Made by a program: the position numbers and the translations under genes. The notes under the pieces are model-generated. The model saw only the letters and a list, made by a program, of their open reading frames with translations. It searched no databases and had not been told where the DNA came from. Shown one piece after another: positions 44,001 through 51,969 of a stretch of 64,000 bases of DNA. The stretch is from Parerythrobacter aestuarii (GTDB lineage: Bacteria > Pseudomonadota > Alphaproteobacteria > Sphingomonadales > Sphingomonadaceae): the NCBI RefSeq assembly GCF_030140925.1, contig NZ_JARBWD010000002.1, forward strand, positions 62,001-126,000, written 5' to 3'. The first letter of the stretch is position 1. Each line of letters starts with the position of its first letter.

Positions 44001-44116
44001 GGCGCATCTTCTTCCTCGTCACCAAGATCCGGTATCGCAGCGAGTCTTCGAAACCGAACTACACCCTCCCGGCGGACCTGGACGATGTCACCAGCGTCTA
44101 TGCCGATGACGGATAG
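41075..44116 (+). CDS. Large unrecognised protein, possibly aerolysin-like pore former
   Basis: The ATG at 41075, preceded by AAGGGAG, gives 1013 residues; the open frame begins at a TTG at 41021. There is no signal peptide. The first 600 residues look beta-rich, with lipocalin-like and propeller-like strands. Residues about 660-720 and 830-900 carry long glycine-rich alternating strands (WNVGMEAEGKVTKGVGLGFK, EAYAGVSGGVGANIFGFGEE) flanked by Ser/Thr-rich segments, as in beta-hairpin pore formers of the aerolysin type. This is pattern-based inference only; no family is established. It converges on a GMC oxidoreductase gene 26 bases away. The 260 bases upstream (40,815-41,074) hold no gene. 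Confidence 0.55.
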   Translation: MGKSNHGPTFQQWVGTYDTVAQWEATSFSPLELRSDGTLLIAGTEVDYTFDAGRNAISIAPFTLVEAQRTLTVSRTEIGFSYKDAQATFGGSIWPNPASGGQDFSGHQKPREMVIPEFFSDVKMSTALYNDHLHVVGAARVDIYRTHLVIHRQFPLKRLIPTEGDEANWNGAALADPSHWSKELWQPAYWEKLGVNDFKASFPEAFKNAWREPEDKWASSPRDEKGDVTDADITSLVSIGGALYCFYTYSDSSYMSLRARQFTAKAGDKGGQWGQEMILFEPQDDTAEDHVLYHTGAVSAVAFGDTQILVAACGTGDTRTGDNYGPGYGKLMFYLFDISDTNNAADGKGWAALSGRQVDVNAEVDFYLKDQPWKLENRTGVGFTIDADWIIRTVPDPKPGAGKDARVPQYFLAISYGVTSSDPAQNQHTNFTWQSHVPLEFDDSTSDEAGSGKLKANPWGTGRLTAFSNQTGKMSSLKRDASGRLQSFGDYHEKAFAPFYTRTDKAPEPANQWCLQGPTDKIDYYGTDDHTRPSNLFYTYPSGQRKTETTGVNLEGQPTTFEADEYPILEFICYGKDKIQLHDYGSIRTVSDKHDIKQKDRNRPVYQIGGYFDGPAPFPLQNFKGIDKLTGDTAKAAAFEYGKGEETGKATSTESTWNVGMEAEGKVTKGVGLGFKVGYEYEDITKDEKEIASARETALAVDAKVINTAPYDEPEAEGAGSARTLSAQFHVTGFQFANRWGALVSDGLSKDPAQSPKLGRVLARMQSAPATNQAAFHPSLVTAGDLESYTAEAIDAKMGENYVRDTICRNAYVFEGGQPFLMYSWNNGNMIVETAESMTKSFTSHEWSHGGEAYAGVSGGVGANIFGFGEEYEFSVMAGGGYKREWSEESLTESGWTIGAKPSDFDIPMPRAVEDGGDPDGVVEFAFRAYFLPVPSAPSKLPPNQWAKELHDMLPEEAHGDYDFTKDQVDTGFGCWRIFFLVTKIRYRSESSKPNYTLPADLDDVTSVYADDG

Positions 44117-44142
44117 CTGACGGCAGCCTGAGCGCTATTGCA

Positions 44143-45705
44143 TCAGGCGCTGCCGAGCTTCTGTCCGAGATGTTCGGCCAGCCTGATCGAGAAGGCGATG
44201 ATGGAGAAGGTCGGGTTCGAGATGCCCGCCGATGCCCATACCGAGGAGCCCGCGATGTAGAGGTTGTCGACGCCGTGCATCTTGAGATCGGCATCGACCA
44301 CGCCTTCGGTGGGATCGGCCGACATGCGGGTGGTACCGATATGGTGGCCGTTGAACACCATGGTGGGCGGCAGGTTGGCCCAGTCCGTTACCGAGACCTG
44401 CTGGCCCGGCACCTTGGCCTGGACAGCGGCGGTAAACATCTTGGCGAGCGTCTCGTAGTTGTTCTGTTCGTTCGCATTCAGGTTCCACTCGACCCTTGTC
44501 TGCTTCTGGCCGAACACCGGATCCACGCTGTCCGCCAGCATGACCCGGCTGGTATATTCGGGCAACAGCTCGTGGTAGTAGTTGCCGGTACCGTCATTGT
44601 TGAACCAGACCCGGCCGACCCCGTTGGCCGTGGCCGCTTCGGCAGACGGTGTAAGCACGCCCTTGAGGGCGTTGATGCCATATTGCCCATACAGGCTGGT
44701 CCAGCCGACGAGCTTCTGTTCCTGCGGGGTAAGCCAGCTGGAAGACGTGCTGACAGCCGACCCATAATTGGCGAGCGGATGCCCCATCAGGTAGCGACCG
44801 ATGAGATCGTTGTCCTCGCCGAAGCCGGACAGCAGCAGTTGCCGGGCATTGGCCACCGCACCGCAGGCAAGGACGACGATGTCCGCTTCCACCGTGAACG
44901 TCCCGGCCTGCTTGGCGGGTGTCCGGTTGTTGTCGCTCGAAGTGTTGTTGGTCATCACCCCGACGGTAAGCGCGGACACCGTGCCGCCCTGCCGTTCGAT
45001 ATCGAGCAAGCTGGCGTTGAGCACCACCTGGACATTGCTGTCGCCAATGGTCTTGCCATTGTCGAAGGTGCGGCTCTGGAATTGCAGCATGTTCGACTGA
45101 GGGAACTGATAGATGTCGACATCGAAGCCTTCGACGCTGGCGGCTGCATAATCCGGCCCCAGCGTATCGGCCCAGAACTCCGCGCTGAAGTTGTAGCCTG
45201 CGGTCCCGTCAGGCGCGTAGTAGGGTCCGTAGAGGCCCATCACCTTGCACGCTTCCTCGTAATAGGGATCGAGCTCTGCGCGCGTGACCGGCCAGCCGGG
45301 AAAGCCGGGCCGCTTCTCGAAGGTGATCGCATCGAGCGGGCGCGACTGCCCGCCCCAGTGGGTCGAAGTCCCGCCATAGACCCGGTCGCGTTCCGATGCG
45401 TTATCACCGGCAGCAGGCGTGCTGATCTGGTTGGAAGGCAGGATCAGGAAATGCTGTTCCGATGTCGCCAGCAGGCCCGCTGCTTCGCCGGTGTAAAGCT
45501 GGTTGTTCTCATTGTAGTCGGACGAAGGCCCGATCCCGCTGTTGGGGTCGCGCCCGAAGGTTCGGCTGCCTTCCAGCAGGATCACCGAAACACCCTTTTT
45601 CGCGAGGTAATAGGCGAGCGTTACCCCGGCCGGGCCGGTCCCGACAATGCAGACCTGCGCCTTGAGCGGGGCACCCCCGATGTGATTTTCGCCGTAGGTA
45701 ATCAT
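44143..45705 (-). CDS. GMC-family FAD-dependent oxidoreductase
   Basis: This 520-residue flavoprotein has the FAD-binding loop VCIVGTGPAGVTLAYYLAKK (residues about 18-37), the GGTSTHWGGQSRP motif, VVLACGAVANARQLL, and the C-terminal GHHIGTTRM with the catalytic histidine and YIAGSSVWASAGISNPTF. GMC enzymes oxidise sugars, sterols or alcohols; the substrate here is unknown. No export signal is visible. It is convergent with the 1013-residue protein, and a palindromic operator candidate lies upstream. Confidence 0.85.
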   Translation of the reverse strand: MITYGENHIGGAPLKAQVCIVGTGPAGVTLAYYLAKKGVSVILLEGSRTFGRDPNSGIGPSSDYNENNQLYTGEAAGLLATSEQHFLILPSNQISTPAAGDNASERDRVYGGTSTHWGGQSRPLDAITFEKRPGFPGWPVTRAELDPYYEEACKVMGLYGPYYAPDGTAGYNFSAEFWADTLGPDYAAASVEGFDVDIYQFPQSNMLQFQSRTFDNGKTIGDSNVQVVLNASLLDIERQGGTVSALTVGVMTNNTSSDNNRTPAKQAGTFTVEADIVVLACGAVANARQLLLSGFGEDNDLIGRYLMGHPLANYGSAVSTSSSWLTPQEQKLVGWTSLYGQYGINALKGVLTPSAEAATANGVGRVWFNNDGTGNYYHELLPEYTSRVMLADSVDPVFGQKQTRVEWNLNANEQNNYETLAKMFTAAVQAKVPGQQVSVTDWANLPPTMVFNGHHIGTTRMSADPTEGVVDADLKMHGVDNLYIAGSSVWASAGISNPTFSIIAFSIRLAEHLGQKLGSA

Positions 45706-45898
45706 GACCGCATCTCCCCCACCGCTGTCACGCGGAGACTTGTATGAGTGCGATCGAATTCAGGTGCGTATATTGTGACTGTATAAGAGTCCAGCCCATG
45801 GGCGGATAATAGAAAAGCCAGAATTATTTGCTGAAAGAAGCCAAATGGGGCGACGACTTCTCTTCCATGGATCGGTGCTTGACACATGCTTGACGAAG

Positions 45899-45913
45899 TT
45901 GACACCGTGTCAA
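45899..45913. promoter_or_regulatory. Palindromic operator candidate upstream of the GMC gene
   Basis: TTGACACCGTGTCAA is a perfect dyad with 7-base arms and a central C. A second TTGACA copy stands 20 bases to the left (45879-45884). The region between 45,706 and 45,950 has no gene and carries promoters for the GMC gene. The dyad is of the size bound by TetR- or XRE-type regulators. Confidence 0.45.
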
Positions 45914-45950
45914 TTTCGCGCGTGGTTCTCATGTCATTGAAATACTGCCA

Positions 45951-46547
45951 TTATTCTGCATCTTCGCAGCTTGGCATCGCCGAGGGAGGCCCCGCCCCCT
46001 CCTCGGTCTCCCAGCCATAGCGCGCGTCATATTCGTCGTCGCAGCTTTCGCGCCATTCCTCAGGTCCGTCTGCGACCCGTTCGATCAGCGCGCCCAGCTC
46101 GTCTGCCTTGAACGCGGCGGCGGGCTCGCTGTCATAGGGTCGCTGTGGCACGAAGCTACGCCGCGTCGCCAGCAGAGCGAGCGTCAGCCGCTCGTCATAC
46201 TTGCGCGAGGTGCCGACCAGCTCGCCATTATAGAAATGCGGCACCTCGACCCCGTTGAGCGCCCGGTCGAGCGCCGTTTCGGCCAACACATCGAACCGCG
46301 TCAGGAACGCCGCCTCCCACGCCTTGGCAAAGGGCTTGCCCTGCATCCGCGTGCGCAGCTGGTAGGCCGACTGGCGCGACATGCCGACGACGCGGGCCGC
46401 AGCGGCGACATTGTGGGTGGCGGATAGCTCGTGCAGGAACGCGGCCTGGCGGGCCGGGGTCCAGCCGTCGTGGCGGGTGGTGGCAGGAGAGGTCGTCGCT
46501 GCCGGCGCAGCACCGACAAACGAGCGGGGGTCGGGATGATCGGTCAT
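45951..46547 (-). CDS. HTH-containing hypothetical protein
   Basis: The protein has 198 residues from the ATG at 46547; the open frame runs further upstream into a palindromic repeat, which is unlikely to be coding. A homeodomain-like helix-turn-helix is seen at about residues 30-68 (NVAAAARVVGMSRQSAYQLR). The rest is a charged, mostly helical domain with an acidic C-terminus. Similar proteins are frequent in Sphingomonadales; their role is unknown to me. Confidence 0.65.
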   Translation of the reverse strand: MTDHPDPRSFVGAAPAATTSPATTRHDGWTPARQAAFLHELSATHNVAAAARVVGMSRQSAYQLRTRMQGKPFAKAWEAAFLTRFDVLAETALDRALNGVEVPHFYNGELVGTSRKYDERLTLALLATRRSFVPQRPYDSEPAAAFKADELGALIERVADGPEEWRESCDDEYDARYGWETEEGAGPPSAMPSCEDAE

Positions 46548-46596
46548 CCGCGAGTGTAAGGCAGATTCTTGCGATGTAGGAAAATGATTTCGTTCG

Positions 46597-46704
46597 ATAC
46601 CTACCGTCATTGCGAGGAGCGGAGCGACGTGGGAATCCAGAGTTATGCGCAATCCGCTCTGGATTGCCACGGCGACTGGGTCGCCTCGCAATGACGGTAG
46701 GTAT
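46597..46704. repeat. Palindromic CGTCATTGCGAG repeat, copy A
   Basis: The outer arms 46597-46617 and 46684-46704 are perfect 21-base reverse complements containing CCGTCATTGCGAGG. Inside, AATCCAGAG (46634-46642) pairs with CTCTGGATT (46657-46665). This is the widespread CGTCATTGCGAG-type intergenic palindrome of alphaproteobacteria, whose translation often appears in spurious proteins. It lies 44 bases upstream of the GIY-YIG gene. Confidence 0.85.
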
Positions 46705-46748
46705 GTTAGGACTTGTGTGTCGGCACCCCGGCTGACACTCACACAAAC

Positions 46749-47051
46749 ATGCCCCGCGACATCCAGCCCGCCGTCTACATGATGGCCAACAAGCGCAACG
46801 GCACGATCTACGTCGGCGTAACGTCCAACCTCCCGCAACGTGCGTGGCAGCATCGAGAGGGTGTCGCTGACGGGTTCACCAAGCGCTACGGGTGCAAACT
46901 TCTTGTGTGGTACGAGCTATGCGGGACGATGGAGCAGGCGATCCTGCGCGAGAAACAAATCAAGGCCGGTTCACGCGTGAAGAAACTGGCGCTGATCGAG
47001 GCAGACAACCCGCAATGGCGCGACCTGTACGACGAAATCAGCGCGCCCTGA
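46749..47051 (+). CDS. GIY-YIG nuclease family protein
   Basis: This 100-residue single-domain protein has the first motif VYMMANKRNGTIYVGVT (the GIY-YIG pair appears as VYM and IYV), Arg in LPQRAWQHR, a Lys-rich helix and Glu in ILREKQIKAG, then the family end NPQWRDLYDEI. It is a small endonuclease of the YhbQ-like group; its substrate is unknown. The gene is tightly framed by two palindromic repeats, one 44 bases before the start and one seven bases after the stop. Confidence 0.85.
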   Translation: MPRDIQPAVYMMANKRNGTIYVGVTSNLPQRAWQHREGVADGFTKRYGCKLLVWYELCGTMEQAILREKQIKAGSRVKKLALIEADNPQWRDLYDEISAP

Positions 47052-47058
47052 TCGAACA

Positions 47059-47144
47059 CCGTCATTGCGAGCGGCGAAGCCGCGCGGCAATCTAGAGTGA
47101 ACCGCGCCACGCTCTGGATTGCTTCGCTACGCTCGCAATGACGG
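47059..47144. repeat. Palindromic CGTCATTGCGAG repeat, copy B
   Basis: CCGTCATTGCGAGC (47059-47072) pairs with GCTCGCAATGACGG (47131-47144). Inner segments with GCAATCTAGAG and CTCTGGATTGC also pair, apart from one mismatch. It is the same family as copy A, with different loop and inner stem details. Confidence 0.85.
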
Positions 47145-47181
47145 AGAGAGGATGGCGTGTGATGTGTGATCGGTCTATCGA

Positions 47182-47799
47182 ATGCCTATGAAGCGTTCGC
47201 TCGCCGTATTGCCATCGTTGTTGCTGCTCTTCGGCTGCAAAGAGATGCAGCCTGCGCTTGCAGAATTTGGCTACACGCACAGTCTCGGGAAATTCGAAGT
47301 CGAACGTGTCTCAATTGTTCCGACCATGCCGACTCCTGGTGATGGATACGATGGCGGAGGCTGGCTGAAGGTTGAATTGTCTTCGCCCCGTCAGTTGCGA
47401 AAGGAATATCCGACGTACTGGGTTGGAGCAGCATCGGATTACTGTCCGCTTGAGGACGACCATGAGTTGATAGCGCTTGGTGTCTTCGACAAGCAGGTCG
47501 GCTTTTGGGACATCGAGGTTGATCCTATCGAGCAATCACCAGACGGACTGTATCGCTACCAGATTTATGTCGTCCGCGCTTATCCGCCACCCGGCAAAAC
47601 ACATGATGATTACGGAACACCTCGTACCGGCCCTTATGCGCAGCGCGAATATGATCTCTACGAAGACGGAAATGACGTTTGTTTGCAGGTCTTTGGTGGA
47701 GATCACTACCATGTCTTCGCCAGATCATCAGTGATTACGGTGCCATACGAAACAATCATGGCTGCCAAAGCGCAATCTGAAGCAAAGGCTACACCTTAG
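47182..47799 (+). CDS. Lipoprotein of unknown function
   Basis: The protein has 205 residues with an N-terminal lipoprotein signal MKRSLAVLPSLLLLFGC (starting at the second Met). The mature part is a beta-rich soluble domain with no recognised family. Base composition is less G+C-rich than that of its neighbours, and the gene follows palindromic repeat copy B, so local acquisition is possible. It overlaps the 3' end of the convergent hydrolase gene by 11 bases. Confidence 0.6.
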   Translation: MPMKRSLAVLPSLLLLFGCKEMQPALAEFGYTHSLGKFEVERVSIVPTMPTPGDGYDGGGWLKVELSSPRQLRKEYPTYWVGAASDYCPLEDDHELIALGVFDKQVGFWDIEVDPIEQSPDGLYRYQIYVVRAYPPPGKTHDDYGTPRTGPYAQREYDLYEDGNDVCLQVFGGDHYHVFARSSVITVPYETIMAAKAQSEAKATP

Positions 47800-48718
47800 C
47801 GGCGTCGCTTGCGCATCCGTCGATTTGATTGGGTTTAAACTTCCCAATAAACCCCTTCACCTCGCTCACAAAATCCTCGAACCGGTCGTGGTGTACCCAG
47901 TGCCCGGCGCGGTCGTATTCGGTCACGCTGACATTTTCGCCGAAGTACTGCATCCGCCCGTCTTTTTCCGGGTTGCTGGCCCAGCTGTCGGCGCCGTAGA
48001 CCATCAGGGCGGGGCAGGTGATGCGGCCCCATAGTTCTTCCAGCTGCTCCATGGTGATGTCGTCGGGCGGCCAGGCGTGCAGGTGCGGGTCGAACTTCCA
48101 GCTCCAGGTGCCGTCCTCGTTGCGGATCGCACCGTGGCGGGTGAGGTGCTCGGCCTGCGCGCGGCTCAGGTAGCTGTTGGCTTCGTGCATGCGGTCGAGC
48201 GCTTCGGCGAAGCTCGCGTATTTGCGTACCTGCCGGGCCGAGGCTTCGCGCTTCTTGTCGATCCACTGCTTGCGGTGCTCGTACCATGGGGTCTCGGCCA
48301 TCTTGGCCTGCACCTTGGGACTGGGGCCGAGACCTTCGATGGCGACAATCCGCCGCACATTCTCCGGATACATCCCGGTATAGCGCAGGCAGACATTGCC
48401 GCCGAGCGAGTGGGCGACGATCGTCACCGGGGCGAGCTCCAGCTGGTGGATCAGCTGGGCGAGGTCATAGACATAGGAGCTGACGTTATAGACGCCGGTG
48501 TTGGTCCATTCGCTGTCGCCATGCCCGCGCAGGTCGGGGCAGATGACGTGCCAGTCGTGCCGCAGTTCCTCCGCCACCCAGTCCCAGCTGCGGCAATGGT
48601 CGCGCCCGCCGTGTTGCAGGATCAGCGGCGGCGCGCCTTCATTGCCCCAGTCGGCATAATGCAGCCGCGTGCGCTGGCTGATGAAGGTCTGCGAAGTAGG
48701 GCCGATAAGGTCGGACAT
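47789..48718 (-). CDS. Alpha/beta hydrolase
   Basis: This 309-residue hydrolase has LILQHGGRDHCRSWDWV (oxyanion region), PDLRGHGDSEW, the nucleophile elbow VAHSLGGNV, an acidic residue after MVYGADSW and a C-terminal His in RAGHWVHHDR. The catalytic triad is therefore complete. The substrate is unknown; the family includes esterases, haloalkane dehalogenases and C-C hydrolases. It is divergent from an acyl-CoA dehydrogenase gene 94 bases away. Confidence 0.85.
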   Translation of the reverse strand: MSDLIGPTSQTFISQRTRLHYADWGNEGAPPLILQHGGRDHCRSWDWVAEELRHDWHVICPDLRGHGDSEWTNTGVYNVSSYVYDLAQLIHQLELAPVTIVAHSLGGNVCLRYTGMYPENVRRIVAIEGLGPSPKVQAKMAETPWYEHRKQWIDKKREASARQVRKYASFAEALDRMHEANSYLSRAQAEHLTRHGAIRNEDGTWSWKFDPHLHAWPPDDITMEQLEELWGRITCPALMVYGADSWASNPEKDGRMQYFGENVSVTEYDRAGHWVHHDRFEDFVSEVKGFIGKFKPNQIDGCASDAAKV

Positions 48719-48812
48719 GGTTTCCCTTCACGTAAGCGGAAAATTGCGTTGCGGATCGCTACCGATAGGATAGGCTGCAAGGCAATAGCCAAAGTGAGAG
48801 AGGAATCACACC

Positions 48813-49976
48813 ATGCCCGCCATCAACGTGCCCCAGCCCGAATTCATGGAAGACGAAGAGATCGCCATCTTCGCCGATGCCGTGGGCAAGTTCTACCAGC
48901 AGCACGCCCCGCAAAAGCGCATCCTGAAGTGGCGCGAGGATGGCCAGGTCGAGCGTGAATTCTGGCGCGAGGCGGGCGAGGCCGGGCTGCTCGGGGTATC
49001 GATTCCGGAGGAATACGGCGGCCACGGCGGCGATTTCCGGCATGACATGGTGGTGATCGACCAGCAGGCGAAGCACGGCGTCGAAGGCTTCGCTGCTTCG
49101 CTCCACAACACCGTGATTCTGCCCTATCTCGTCCGCCACGGGACCGAGGAGCAGAAGAAGAAATATCTGCCCAAGCTCGTCACCGGCGAGCTCGTTAGCG
49201 CCATCGCCATGACCGAGCCGGGCGTCGGCTCGGACCTGCAGAGCGTCACCACCACTGCGCTCAAGGACGGCAATGGCTACCGCATCAACGGGGCCAAGAC
49301 CTATATCTCCAACGGCCAGACCGCCGATTTCATCATCGTCGTCGCCAAGACCGATCCCAACGAGCGGGCCAAGGGCATCTCGCTGATGCTGCTGGAGACC
49401 GAAGGCGCCGAAGGCTTCCAGCGCGGCAAGAAGCTCGACAAGGTCGGGCTCGATGCTTCGGACACTTCGGAGCTGTTCTTCGACGATGTCTTCGTGCCGG
49501 CGGAAAACGTGCTCGGCGGGGTCGAAGGCAAGGGCTTCTACCAGCTGATGGGCGAACTGCCGCAGGAGCGCCTGATCATCGCCATGGGCGCGATGACGGG
49601 GATCGAGAAAGCGCTCGAGACCACGCTCGAATACACCAAGAGCCGCAAGGCCTTCGGGCAGACCATCTGGGATTTTCAGAACACGCAATTCGTGATGGCC
49701 GACCTTGCCGCGCGCGCCACGGCGGCGCGGGTGTTCGTCAACGATTGCATCGCCCGCCACCTCAAGGGCGAGCTCGATGTCGCTACCGCCTGCATGGCCA
49801 AATACTGGGTGACCGAATTGCAGGGCGAAGTCGTCGACAAGTGCCTGCAGTTCCACGGCGGGGCCGGCTTCATCAACGACTACCCGATCGCGCGGATGTT
49901 CCGCGACAGCCGCATCACGCGCATCTTCGGCGGTTCGAACGAAGTGATGAAAATGGTGATCGCGCGCTCGCTTTAG
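48813..49976 (+). CDS. Acyl-CoA dehydrogenase
   Basis: This 387-residue FAD enzyme is related to the one at 39,672, with AMTEPGVGSDLQSV, GAKTYISNGQTAD, SRKAFGQTIWDFQNTQF and FHGGAGFINDYPIAR. As there, the C-terminal base position is glycine (IFGGSNE), so the catalytic acid is elsewhere in the chain. A GAGAGAGGA Shine-Dalgarno precedes the ATG. It is probably transcribed alone and serves fatty-acid degradation. Confidence 0.9.
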   Translation: MPAINVPQPEFMEDEEIAIFADAVGKFYQQHAPQKRILKWREDGQVEREFWREAGEAGLLGVSIPEEYGGHGGDFRHDMVVIDQQAKHGVEGFAASLHNTVILPYLVRHGTEEQKKKYLPKLVTGELVSAIAMTEPGVGSDLQSVTTTALKDGNGYRINGAKTYISNGQTADFIIVVAKTDPNERAKGISLMLLETEGAEGFQRGKKLDKVGLDASDTSELFFDDVFVPAENVLGGVEGKGFYQLMGELPQERLIIAMGAMTGIEKALETTLEYTKSRKAFGQTIWDFQNTQFVMADLAARATAARVFVNDCIARHLKGELDVATACMAKYWVTELQGEVVDKCLQFHGGAGFINDYPIARMFRDSRITRIFGGSNEVMKMVIARSL

Positions 49977-50055
49977 CGCGCGAGCTCAAACTTGACGCGG
50001 CGAGGGTGCAGGCGCACTCTCGCTCTATAACGTAACGCATGAGGGGGAGAGGACC

Positions 50056-51969
50056 ATGCGAAAGAGGACACTCATTGCCGGGGTTGCGGCGCTGGCAATG
50101 GCCGGGGGCGCTGCCTGGTATTTCGACATCTTCGCACCGCGCGCCAGTGCCGAGCAGGCGAGCAATGGTGAAGGCACGATCGAGCTCGCCGAATTTCCCG
50201 ACCGACCCTATTGGGGCGACACGCACCTGCACACCGACAACTCGGTAGACGCCTTTGGCTTCGGCGTGCGGCTCGGCCCGGAAGATGCGCTGAAGTTTGC
50301 GCGCGGGGACCTGGTGAAATCGACCGGCGGGCTCGACGCCCAGCTTGACCGGCCACTCGATTTCCTCGTTATCGCTGACCATTCCGACGGCCTTGGCGCG
50401 ACCAAGCGGCTGCGCGACGCCCCGACCGCGTTGATCCAGGACCCGACGCTGAAGCGCTGGTCCGAAATGCTCAAGAAGGATGGCGAGGAATCGCAGCGGG
50501 CGGTGGCGGAACTCATCACCGCGGCCGCCAATGGCGACTTGCCGCCGGGGATGACTGACCCGGAGGCGAACCGCAAGACCACCACGACCATCTGGCAAGC
50601 ACATCTCAGGACCGTCGATCTCTATAACGAGCCAGGCAAGTTCACGGCCTTTGCGGGTTTCGAATGGACGCTGATGCCGGGCGGCAACAACTTGCACCGC
50701 GTGGTAATGTTCCGCGACGGCGCGCCGACCATTGGCGAGACTCTCCCCTTCCCGGGGATCAACAGCGATGTGACGGATCTGTGGGACTATCTCGCCGCCT
50801 ATGAGGAAGGTACCGGCGGCCAGGCGCTGGCCATCCCCCACAATTCCAACCTCTCCAATGGCATCATGTTCGAACTGACCGGCCCTGACGGCGCGCCGAT
50901 GGCGGCTGACTATGCCACTCGCCGGGCCCGGTGGGAGCCGGTGGTCGAAGCGACTCAGATCAAGGGGGACAGCGAGAGCCATAGCTTCCTGTCGCCCAAT
51001 GACGAATTCGCCGGCTATGGCGACTGGGGCTGGGATCTCGGCAATCTGCCGCTGACGCATGAGTCGACCCCCGACATGTATGCCGGCAGCTACATTCGCG
51101 AAGCCTTGAAGCGCGGGTTGTCGATCGAACAGCGGCTGGGCGTCAATCCCTATCGCTTCGGCCTGATCGGCTCGACCGATTCGCACACTGCACTGGCAAC
51201 GGCCGATGAGGACAATTTCTTCGGCAAGCACTCCGGCACCGAACCCAATCCCAAGCGAGCGACCGAGGCGCAGAACCTCGGCACCAGGCTGGGCCGGTTC
51301 GGCTGGCAATATCTCGCCAGCGGTTATGCCGCAGCCTGGGCACGCGGCAACACGCGGGCGGAAATTTTCGACGCCTTCAAGCGGCGTGAAGTATATGCCA
51401 CCACCGGCTCGCGCATGAGCGTGCGGGTGTTCGGTGGGTTCGGTTTCGACGAAGGCAGCTTCGGCGCTGACTGGGTCAGGACCGGCTACACCGAAGGCGT
51501 GCCGATGGGCGGCGTGCTCGACGACAGCGGCGCAGCCCCGGTGTTCATGATCGAAGCGCTGAAGGATCCCGAAGGTGCCAATCTCGATCGCGTGCAAGTG
51601 GTAAAGGGCTGGATCGACGCCAATGGCGAAACGCAGGAAAAGATCTTCGACGTCGCCTGGGCCGATGCCGAGAACCGCCCTGTCACCAATGGCAAGGTCC
51701 CCGCGATCGGCAACACAGTCGATGAAGCCAAGGCCAGCTACACCAACACCATCGGCGCACCGCAACTGCGCACGCTGTGGAGCGATCCCGAATACCGGGA
51801 AGGGCAGCGGGCGTTCTATTATGTCCGCGTGATCGAGATCCCGACCCCGCGCTGGGTGCTGTTCGATGCGCTCAAGTTTGGCTTCACCCTGCCCGAAGAT
51901 GCGGTGAAGACCGTGCAGGAGCGCGCCTATACCTCGCCGATCTGGTTGCTGCCCAAGAGCACTTCATGA
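50056..51969 (+). CDS. DUF3604 domain-containing protein
   Basis: This 637-residue protein has an N-terminal membrane anchor or signal (about residues 6-24). DUF3604 follows, with YWGDTHLHTDNSVDAF, VIADHSDGLG and GSTDSHT, histidine and aspartate motifs like those of PHP-type metal phosphoesterases. The activity is not established. GGGGGAGAGGA precedes the start. Its stop overlaps the next start by ATGA, as does the next pair, making a tightly coupled three-gene operon with a parvulin isomerase and HupE. Confidence 0.85.
   Translation: MRKRTLIAGVAALAMAGGAAWYFDIFAPRASAEQASNGEGTIELAEFPDRPYWGDTHLHTDNSVDAFGFGVRLGPEDALKFARGDLVKSTGGLDAQLDRPLDFLVIADHSDGLGATKRLRDAPTALIQDPTLKRWSEMLKKDGEESQRAVAELITAAANGDLPPGMTDPEANRKTTTTIWQAHLRTVDLYNEPGKFTAFAGFEWTLMPGGNNLHRVVMFRDGAPTIGETLPFPGINSDVTDLWDYLAAYEEGTGGQALAIPHNSNLSNGIMFELTGPDGAPMAADYATRRARWEPVVEATQIKGDSESHSFLSPNDEFAGYGDWGWDLGNLPLTHESTPDMYAGSYIREALKRGLSIEQRLGVNPYRFGLIGSTDSHTALATADEDNFFGKHSGTEPNPKRATEAQNLGTRLGRFGWQYLASGYAAAWARGNTRAEIFDAFKRREVYATTGSRMSVRVFGGFGFDEGSFGADWVRTGYTEGVPMGGVLDDSGAAPVFMIEALKDPEGANLDRVQVVKGWIDANGETQEKIFDVAWADAENRPVTNGKVPAIGNTVDEAKASYTNTIGAPQLRTLWSDPEYREGQRAFYYVRVIEIPTPRWVLFDALKFGFTLPEDAVKTVQERAYTSPIWLLPKSTS

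Noticed and set aside
44170..45747. 525-codon plus-strand open frame opposite the GMC oxidoreductase
   Set aside because: It is a shadow frame; all GMC motifs are on the minus strand.
45702..45932. 76-codon minus-strand open frame upstream of the GMC gene
   Set aside because: It covers the palindromic operator candidate, has no ribosome binding site and overlaps the GMC start.
48077..48958. 293-codon plus-strand open frame across the hydrolase and the dehydrogenase start
   Set aside because: It overlaps two real genes and lacks any domain.
49915..51765. 616-codon minus-strand open frame opposite DUF3604
   Set aside because: It lies antisense to a recognised gene, has low-complexity Arg/Gly/Ala translation and no ribosome binding site.
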